Source of the DNA: Sebastes aleutianus
Lineage: Eukaryota; Chordata; Actinopteri; Perciformes; Sebastidae
NCBI GenBank assembly: GCA_916700875.1
Contig: CAKAKS010000013.1
Coordinates: 8,976,117 to 9,040,116 of the forward strand
DNA length: 64,000 nt
Direction of reading: 5' to 3'
A program made the position numbers and the translations under genes. Below are positions 56,101-64,000 of the stretch, in pieces. The notes under the pieces are model-generated. The model did no database searches, was not told the DNA's origin, and saw nothing but the letters and a program-made list of their open reading frames with translations. Position 1 is the first letter of the stretch. Each line of letters starts with the position of its first letter.

Positions 56101-59100
56101 GCCTTCACTCAGCTCACTCCACCTCTCACGTGCATGCTGCTCACTCCACACTGCAGAAGAGTTAGTTTAGCTCTGAGAATATCTAGTGAATGTTCAGTGG
56201 ATGTTTGTGCAGAAATAACTGCTGCAGCTCCTCCAGACCAACAGAGGTTTCCCGTGTCTTGTGAAGTGACGGGGCTCCGCAGAGAGAAACGTTATCGTCT
56301 CCGACCAAAACTCCGGCGTCTCCCCTGTTCCCTCCGGCCGCGGTCGGGAGGCTGAGGCAGGAAAAGCCAACACTAGGATCAGCATTGATTCATGGAGAGA
56401 CCTTTGTCTGGTCAGCTAACATTACTGCCAAGCAGCTGAAATATAGAGTGATATTGTGCTTTTAGCTGACGTGTGTCTCCTCACTGTGTTGAGCGATGCT
56501 CGTTCATGTCTATGTAGAGCGAGCACAAGCGCGAGCAACACGACGCTGACTTTTGTTGACTTAACGGCCACAAGTGTCGCTGTTAACAAGACATTCTGAT
56601 TCTTACATACAGTCCCTTTAAGTAAATGATCTGAATACTTCTTCCACCACTAGTGAAGAAACTATAAAACTACACGTACTCATGCTGTGTTTTTATGATG
56701 CAGGGTAGAAAGTGAAACGAGTACGACGACTACAAGACACAACAACCAGAGCTACAGGGTAACACATCAATCAGCCTCCTACAGGATACACACCTGATCA
56801 CTTCATCTGTTGTTGAACATACTGAATAACTCTCTGTCTGTGTCTGTGTCTGTGTGTCTGTGTCTGTGTCTGTGTCTGTGTCTGTGTCTGTGTCTGTGTC
56901 TGTGTCTGTGTCTGTGTGTCTGTGTGTGTTTCAGGGCCGCGGGCGTGGCCGGCAGCTGCCTGAGAGGGTGAGGCGTTCACTGAACCCGACTCTGTTCAGA
57001 AACGTGGCGTACGACGTCTGGCACAAAACCAAGAGAGGTGACGAACGCTGACGAAGCAAAACTCAAAAAATATACCATATAATATGAAATATAGTATATT
57101 TAGAGTATAATATAATTAATATAGATCTATGAAATAGAAATATATTTTACTAATTCATGTTATAAACTACTAACATATTAATATGATATAGTATAATATG
57201 TTACGGGATGTAAAAAAAAACATGAAAAAGTGTGATGTCGTAATTTTGTACAACAATATAGAATATATTATATACAGTATTATAGTATTAGTATAATAAT
57301 AAATAACAAATAATATAAACCAGTCCAACAGAGAGACAATGGAGAGGGAGAGTAGTGTGAACAGTGTGAAGAGACTAAACCACTAATTAATTAATTAATT
57401 AACTCATTAATCACAATAATTAATGATTAAAATGTTTATTTTGTTTGTTTGTTTTCAGCTCAACAGAAGATGGATTACAGCATCGCTGCTGGGATGCAGT
57501 TCACCGTAGGAGACCGCTGCCAGGTGTGTGATGAGTTCAGGCTCCTCAGTTAAATCCTGTTTCATCTGGTGGCTTATTTATATATATATATATATATTTT
57601 TATATATATGTAATGTATAATGTGTGTGTGTTTGTCACCTGTAGGTTCGTCTTGACGGAGGTGGACGGGTCTACAGCGCCACCATCAGAGAGGTTTCTCC
57701 CAACAACGGCCCAGTGACGGTTTATTTAGAAGAACTGGGAACCAGGAAGTAAGTCACACTAACAACACACTACTGTTACTGTAGGAGGAAGTATTCACTG
57801 TAATACCTGGTACAAGCATCAAAATATATTTATAGTGACAAAAGTGAAAGTACTCATTATGCAGAATATTACATTATAATTAAATAAAATATATGTTTTA
57901 CATTATTGTATTATGATTATTGATGCATTCATGTTACACGGTTACACGGTTTGTTTGTTTGTTGTCATTCTACAACAAGAAAATGTGAGTTTTAATACTT
58001 TTATGCAACACAAGATGATGGAGGATGATTAGTGTTGCAGCTGTTTACTACATACTGTATACTAAGGCATCAATAAAGTCTTATTCATAATAATACATTA
58101 TTTATTTGTTTATTATATGTTTTGTTAATCTGAAAAGAAACTTAATAACTTTAATTTATCAAATGAATATAGTGGAGTAAATAGTGCAGTATTTCCCTCT
58201 GATATGTAGTGGAGTAGAATATAAAGTAGAAAAGGAGATACTGAAGATCCTCAAAGTTGTACTTGAGTAAATGTTCTGTGTTCTGTGTGTGCAGGCAGGT
58301 TCCTCTGTGGAGTCTCCGTCCTCCCAGTGATGAGAGCAGCTGGAGTACCGTGGTCAACCGAGACAAGAGGCTCAGCAACGGACACGGAGGTAGTACACAC
58401 ACACAGCATGTCAACTAAAACACACATTTATACACAAAGTATACAAAGTAAACTGACTAATGATCCTCCTCTCAGACTGGGAGGAGCGAGGGAAAGGAAG
58501 AGGAAGAGGGAAGAACGTCCTAGGATCCTTCTCCTCTGTTCCCGGGGCGCCAGCGCCAGCGCCGGCCTCCAGTGGGCGGGTGCAGAAGCAGCACTCGTGG
58601 CCCCCGCAGGCCACCGTAGAGGAGCCGGGAGGGGCCAAAGCCAGCAGGTCAGCAGACGGTATTTAAGTACATCTACCAGGGTGTCGAGGAGGGTTGTCAT
58701 GGCCATTTTCAAAGGAGTCCCTTGACCTCTGACCTCCAGATATAAGACATATATGTCTCGGACGCAGTGACACAAAAAGGAGCGGTTGTTTTTTTTAAAT
58801 GAAAAAGTGATGTTCTCTGCACCAGTGAAAGTGAAAGTAAAAGTGTGTGGTGAGGAAATCTGACCCTGGCATTGATGGGTGAGGGTCAGCTGAATATTTA
58901 CGTGGGTCATTACAGCAGAGATCAGAAGTGGGCCTCGAGTTACAAAAGGTTGAGAACCCCCGATTCATCGTTTGTGTGTGTGTGTTTTCTTTCCAGGAAG
59001 TCAGTGAGCTCGGTGGAGTTTGGTCTGACGGAGGAGCAGCGTTTGGCCAAAGAGGAGGAGGAGAGGAACGTGGCGTTGGTGGAGATCCAGCTCAGAGACG

Positions 59101-62100
59101 AACACAGCTTCCCCGCCCTCGGGGTGAGTTCAGATGTGGTCGGACTGGTTCTCACCTGAGGACCTAAATGAAGACAGTCATTTGCTTACAGAAATGAATC
59201 TTTGTTTTTGTTCTCATTAAAACATTCAGTCTGAGTCTGGATGTTTTATTCATGTCAGGAACTATAAAGGTGTTTATTTGTTTGTTTCAGACTCAGGTGG
59301 GGATCCTGGGGGATGGAGGGAGGAGGAAGGGAGGAGACAAGAGAAGATGCCAAGGAAACAAAACGGTGAGTTTGTTCATCGTGTCTTTATTCATTAGATG
59401 TGTTTTATAACACAAAAGTACTTTCACTTTAGAAATGCCTCCTCTTCTAAGTAACGCAGCTGTTGGCCCTCAAAGCGCCGCTAGAAATCCCCACATGATA
59501 TTCATATCTATCATATATCTCTTCAGTTCTTTGAGAGTTAATGAATTCAGATTTTTCACCAGTCTGAAAAAGTCCCTGAATGTCTCACGGTGGTAATTTT
59601 AAGAAATAATTGCTTGAGTGACAGTTATCTTCCTGATGTGTTCTCCTCTGTGTGATTCATACACACCGGTATCCCACATAGCCTCATATCACCCTTTTCC
59701 ACATTTTGTTAAAACGTCAGCTGATGTTCATTTATTTAGTTTCCCTCTTTTAACAACATACTATAAGATAAACCTCTGTTGATCCCCAGGTGAAACTCAG
59801 GTACTTCTTTATTTTAATATATTTATGAGCTGGTTCCTGTTTTGTTTGTATTGTGTGCACATGAGGACATTTTATTGTCTTAATGTGCCATGAAACGTGT
59901 AGTGTAAAGACACGGTCACATGACGCTCCACATTCAGCCCCAACAGATCAATAGTGATATATTATAGCTAAAAAAACAACTGAAATTAATTTTGATTTTA
60001 CCTATTAGTTTGTTACCCAGGCAACAACGATTCAGTTTAGTTTTTATTCAGTATCGGTTCATTACAAATATTTTTTTCACTGCTTATTTTCGTTTTAGTT
60101 TCATTTTTAATTGACTATAATAACCCAGATTCTCACGTCTGAGTCCGTTGCAGTCGGCGGGAGGGGAAACGGAAACAGGAAACGTGTGGTTAGATTGCAC
60201 TAAAGTTTCAGATGAATTTGATAAATTCTGTTCATGAAGGAGAAAACTAATATTTCTTCTGTGTTTTTCTAGAAGAGTCCCGTTGAAGAGGTCAGAACTC
60301 CGTCTCCCTCTGCTGGAGAACGACCCAAATCCTCCACGCCGCCACTTTCATCCACCACTACTGCTGCTGCTGCTACGAATACTACTATAAATACTACTAC
60401 ACCCACCGACCCCACCCTCGCTGCTGCTCCGCCTGTCAACTCTGACTCTAATGATCCAAACACTCACTCTTCTGCTTCGGCTGCTACACCCACTTCTCTT
60501 CCTCCTCTTCTTCCTCTTCCTCCTGCTGCTGCTGCTGCTGCTCCGATCACCAGACCTCCTGCACCAGGTGGCGCTGCTCCTCTCTCCATCCCATCCTCTG
60601 CCTCTCTCTTCCTCACCCCGTCTCTCCCCGCTGCTTCATCACCCCCAGCTCCCCACATCCTCTCCTCATCTTGTCCTTCTTCTTCTTCTCTTCCTACCGT
60701 ATCGTCCGTCTCCCCTCCTCCTTCTTCGTCACTACCGACTCCCACGTTCATCGCTCCCATCGCTCCGTCTCCCGCCGCCGCTCAGGGCTTCCTCCCTCGC
60801 TCCTCCCCGCCCGTCTCCTCTCTCCCCCACTCCCCCAGTCCTCCCTTCTTCTATCACGCTGCTCAAGTCCACGAGGCTCCGCCGGCTTCAGCATCAAGTA
60901 AGAAACCTCTTCAGTCAGACTTATTAGTTCTGCTGTTGAGTAAAGACTCAACTCTACACAACTCTTTCTGTCACGTCTTCACTAAAGACGTCCTGAAATG
61001 TGCATCGTATCGTAGTTTATGATGGGTTGAGCTTCAGTTAGTTGTTTTGACACGGCAGGAAGTTAGGACACAATAATCATGTAGAGTTATTTTCTACTAA
61101 CGTCCCTCCTGGTCCGACCCGTCTTCATGTCTTCTCTCTCTCTCTTCAGACTCTTTGCTGAATATTGGAGGTTCTCTGACGGCACCTCAGACCTTCCAGA
61201 CCCAGATCTCTGCATCCCAGACCCAGATCTCTGCGTCCCAGACCCAGACCCAGGCCTCATTAACCCAGATGGAGAACCAAACCCAGCCTTCTCTGCCCCA
61301 GAACACCCAGATCCTGATGCCCCACATGCAGACCGAGGCCCAGTCTTGTCCTCCCCACCTCCAGCACCAACCTCAGCCCCACACTGAAGTAGCCTCTCTG
61401 CCACAGACCCAGACCCAGACCTCCGTCTCCCACCTCCAGCAGGCCCAGTACCTCTCACGGTGCCAGTCCGAGGTGGCCCAGGTCCAGTCCTCTCATCCGG
61501 CTCCAGGAGCATCCTACCCCCTCACCTCCCAGGCCTCAGGTCCTGCCTCCGTGCAGCCCCATCCTCACCTCCACGTCCAGCCGGCTCAGCCTCCTCACCC
61601 CTCACAAGTCCCCCATCCCTCCCTCTCTCTCTCCGCCTCCCATCCCTCCCTCTCTCTCTCCGCCTCCCATCCCTCCCTCCAGTCCCAGACCCAGAACACC
61701 CAGAACACCCAGAACCAAACGGAGTCCCCTCTCCCTCCAGCTCAGCACCCCCAGCCTCACCCTGAGCCTCCGTCACACCCTCCTCCATCACACCCTCCTC
61801 ATCACCCCCAGCTCCAGTCTGCTCCTCCCCCTCACCACCAGTCCCCCGTCCCAGCAGCCGTCCCCCTGCAGCAGCTGTCCCAGCTCTACCAGGACCCGCT
61901 GTACCCCGGGTTCCCCCAGGGGGAGAAGGGCGAGCTGGCTCCGACTCCTCCGATCTCCTCCAGTCAGTCAGGAGACGACCTGCCGCAAGGTGAGCTGGAC
62001 GACATGATTTTATTATTCTGATGATTATGTTGTGTATAAATGTCCGTCACAGTTTCCCAGAAGCTAAGGGGACGTCTTCAGATGTCTTCTACAGTCAAAT

Positions 62101-62751
62101 ACACAAAGAGATTCAGTTTATTTATTATCACGTCAGACAAATAAAAGAAGAAAACGAAATTTAGAAGCTGGAATTCAGAGAATCTTCACCATTTCTGCTT
62201 GAAATATTTCCTTAACTGACGGCTTCACCTTTCTGTTTAGACAGTGTTTGTAATTAAAGGAGTTTGTCGTAGAGTTTTGCAGAACAACAGAGGGGGAGGA
62301 AGACAAATAAGAGGTTTAAAATGGATTATTTTTTCTATACTATATCAAAAAATGTGATAAACGCTGATTTAAAGTCCAATTTGACGTCTTTAGATATCTT
62401 GTTTTGTTTGTCTAACAGTCCAAAGAAACTTATTATTATTATTATATATTATTATTTAAGATATTCCAGTAATTATTTTCTAACTAGCTCAAACTCTAAA
62501 TCAACTAATTGTGTTGCTCTAAATGTTATTACAGATGAAGCAGTATGACTGTCTAACCTAACAGCATGAGAGTATAATGGCACAGGAAAATAGTAATAAT
62601 AGTATAAAGATATATTAATGTGTATAAAAGTGTAATAAAACCTGCAGAATTGGGGGAAGGTGCCGATCCAAAGAATTGGATCGGCTATTTATAACCTGAT
62701 CCATTTCTGATCCTTTATTTATTTACAGCAGATTCACCAGCTGTCAGAAAC

Positions 62752-62820
<69 letters not shown>

Positions 62821-64000
62821 CGTTATGGGAGGAATATTACATTAATTATTATTGCCGTTGGTAGATAGACACTCTACTGTCTGAGCAATGTTGACATTGT
62901 TTGAGTTGGTAGCGTTTGTTCTTAAAAACAAAACTCTTTAAAATGAAAAGGGGATAAAAGGTTGTGACCTGAATGTGCCGACTACCGACACCACAGGATA
63001 CCAGGTGATGTGTTTGATTAGATAGTTTGTGAGTGAAGTGTTTGATTTGTCGTCCCTCTGCAGATCTCAACATCCTGAAGTTTTTCTTCAACCTGGGCGT
63101 GAAGGTAAGACGAAGAACCAGACGGTAAAACCAGAAACTAATTAGATTCTGTAGCCGTTTTGTTCAGTTTACAGCCCGACTGAAGCTGGATTCTTGAGGC
63201 TGATAATGAATATAAATGTATTTTATAAAGTCATAACTTTACGAGGAAAAAGGTCGTAATATTCTCGGCTGGGACCAGTAACTTCCTGTCTTCACTGGTT
63301 GCCTGGTAACCGGTCCGGATGAAACTTTTTATTGGTGTGAAAAGCAGAAAGATTTGTTGAGTGTTGTTGACATTCCCTCCGTGTCTCTCCTCCTCTCTCT
63401 CCAGGCGTACACCATGCACATGTTCCCCCCCTACCTCTACCTCCTCCCCCTCCAGCAGGCCCACACCATGCACCCCAAACTGCCCCCCCGCACCCCTTCC
63501 CCCTCCCAGACCCCCCACTACCCTCCCTCCCCCTCCCAGACCCCCCACTACCCTCCCTCCCCCTCCTCGACCCCCCACTACCCCTCCAGGCACCAGGACT
63601 CGTACCAGCACCCCCAGTACCCCCCCACTTCAGCACCACCAGTGCCTCCTCAGTACGACCACCAAGCGCCGCTCGCCGAGCCCCCCCGTCCCAGTGAGCC
63701 CTCCTTTACCACGGCCGCCGGGTACCCCGTCACCCAGCCTCCTCCGACCCACCGGCTGCCATGGCAACAGCACCAGATGCCTCCTCTCAGAAACCCCGGC
63801 TACCCGGCGGGGTATCCCAACCCGAGTGCGTCGTATCGGGCTCCCCCGCCGTTGTCTCAGGGCTACCACCCGGGTCAAACCCAGGGTCACCCGCTGTACC
63901 CTCCGTACCCCCCCTCCTCACTCGGGTATCAGTCATCTACTCCTGAAGAGCTCCAGGTGAGCCAGGGGGCGATGGAGCAGCGTCAGCCCGCCAACGGGGA
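50145..64000 (+). CDS. otud4: OTU domain deubiquitinase 4 (3' end outside the window)
   Basis: Nineteen coding exons: 50145-50285, 51321-51404, 53509-53559, 53644-53690, 53935-54007, 55262-55343, 55588-55750, 56704-56758, 56935-57037, 57459-57523, 57645-57748, 58295-58389, 58476-58647, 58997-59123, 59291-59365, 60273-60897, 61150-61989, 63064-63104 and 63405 to the window edge. Phases agree throughout; at least 1,179 residues are encoded. OTU domain at residues ~30-150: DGSCLFRA carries Asp36 and catalytic Cys39, and NGNHYDSVY carries His142. A Tudor-like segment lies at ~276-338 (FTVGDRCQVRLDGGGRVYSA, VTVYLEELGTRK). Then follow basic RGRG stretches, LTEEQRLAKEEEERN and EHSFPALG, a long Pro/Ser/Ala/Gln-rich region, and ILKFFFNLGVKAYTMHM near the C-terminus as in OTUD4. 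OTUD4 cleaves Lys48- and, when phosphorylated, Lys63-linked ubiquitin, and acts in DNA alkylation repair and innate signalling. Frame is open to base 64000; a possible donor at 63957 could end the last exon. Confidence 0.96.
50490..51215 (+). repeat. ~95-bp direct repeats around a repeat insertion in otud4 intron 1
   Basis: 50,490-50,585 and 51,120-51,215 match closely (AAACATTTATAAACTTTACA, GTTTTCTCAATGGAGTTCTG, AATGTGATGCAGATAAAGT). Between them lies copy 2 of the ATT/AAT repeat family. Confidence 0.75.
51640..52215 (-). repeat. AT-rich dispersed repeat in otud4 intron 2
   Basis: Inverse relative of 37,905-38,270, made of AAATAAATA words and ending TTATCGAGTCATTTTT and TTTTGGCAGGTTCTGTCC. 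Confidence 0.6.
52500..52760 (+). repeat. Dispersed ATT/AAT-family repeat, copy 3 (otud4 intron 2)
   Basis: CTTCCACAGCAGCTAACTGC, TATTTAGGCTGG and GTATTTTGTGTGATATCTGT match copies 1 and 2, but the triplet arrays are reduced to a T run. Confidence 0.6.
54690..54860. repeat. AAATA/AAAT simple repeat in otud4 intron 5
   Basis: AATAAATAAAATAAATAAAA and AAATAAAATAAAATAAA runs between 54,747 and 54,835, with AT-rich flanks. Confidence 0.85.
55856..56617 (-). mobile_element. piggyBac-like MITE, copy 2 (otud4 intron 7)
   Basis: Flanked by TTAA (55,852-55,855 and 56,618-56,621). The ends are AGGGACTGTTTGTAA and TTACATACAGTCCCT. The interior matches copy 1 in reverse; the 63-codon ORF they share differs by one residue. 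The flanks form one interrupted copy of the AAGTACTTTTACTC-type repeat. Confidence 0.85.
56833..56930 (+). repeat. (TGTGTC)n array abutting an otud4 acceptor
   Basis: Hexamer units TCTGTG/TGTGTC run for about 95 bp and end a few bases before the acceptor (TGTTTCAG|GGCCGC at 56,934) of coding exon 9. Confidence 0.92.
57776..58275 (+). repeat. AAGTACTTTTACTC-type repeat in otud4 intron 11
   Basis: Runs from GTAGGAGGAAGTATTCACTG, via AAGTGAAAGTACTCATTATG and ATCAATAAAGTCTTATTC, to AGTTGTACTTGAGTAAATG. This gives one of the more complete copies in the window. Confidence 0.55.
62754..62819 (+). repeat. (CA)n microsatellite in otud4 intron 17
   Basis: Uninterrupted CA run of about 33 units. Confidence 0.97.

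Noticed and set aside
63361..63960. 199-codon Pro/Thr/Ser ORF near the end
   Set aside because: Out of frame with the preceding otud4 exons; the otud4 frame starting at 63,405 is open and continues the known C-terminal sequence.

Overview
The window is nuclear DNA of a ray-finned (teleost, probably percomorph) fish. The evidence is intron-split vertebrate genes with GT-AG splice sites, very dense simple repeats and minisatellites, a tRNA-derived SINE with its target duplication, piggyBac-like and hAT-like non-autonomous elements, and CpG-rich promoters. There is no bacterial-type gene organisation. All exon models were built by eye from reading frame, splice consensus and intron phase; no search was run.

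Layout. (1) 1-4.87 kb is intergenic and transposon-rich. It holds a LINE fragment with the YADD reverse-transcriptase motif, an 828-bp MITE, a SINE with a perfect 18-bp duplication, and a hAT-like/foldback composite. (2) 4,875-9,797 on the minus strand is a reelin-domain gene (reeld1-like): signal peptide, Reeler domain, a very long Ser/Thr/Pro mucin-like region with an expanded coding VNTR, one membrane segment and a 60-residue tail. (3) 9.85-21.0 kb is mostly old dispersed repeats, including a ~0.9-kb inverted pair, two hAT/foldback composites, one orphan exon candidate and one duplicated lectin exon. (4) 21,079-28,287 on the plus strand is a 12-exon gene that joins a secreted C-type lectin domain to a helical C-terminal module resembling TenA/heme-oxygenase-like proteins. 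I do not recognise this gene. (5) 28.6-31.3 kb is triplet repeats and a 28-bp minisatellite, ending at a CpG island (31.4-32.3 kb). (6) 31,698-43,212 on the plus strand is a C2H2 zinc-finger gene related to ZNF827, with an expanded coding repeat. (7) 43.2-49.6 kb is its probable 3' UTR followed by repeats. (8) 50,145 to the window end on the plus strand is otud4, an OTU deubiquitinase, with 19 coding exons visible and the 3' end cut off.

Genes together. REELD1, ZNF827 and OTUD4 lie in one neighbourhood of human chromosome 4q31 as I recall it, so this is probably a conserved block. SMAD1, MMAA and LSM6 were not seen here, and the lectin-type gene sits between reeld1 and the zinc-finger gene. 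The four genes have no obvious shared pathway.

The most unusual signals are: the lectin/helical domain combination; two intronic ~22-bp arrays in which nearly every unit carries a YY1-like CCATCTTGG core, plus a coding array in the zinc-finger gene with CCAAGATGGCGG; the reeld1 VNTR; a 29-bp-arm AT-rich palindrome in the probable 3' UTR of the zinc-finger gene; and CA or UG arrays placed right against splice sites.
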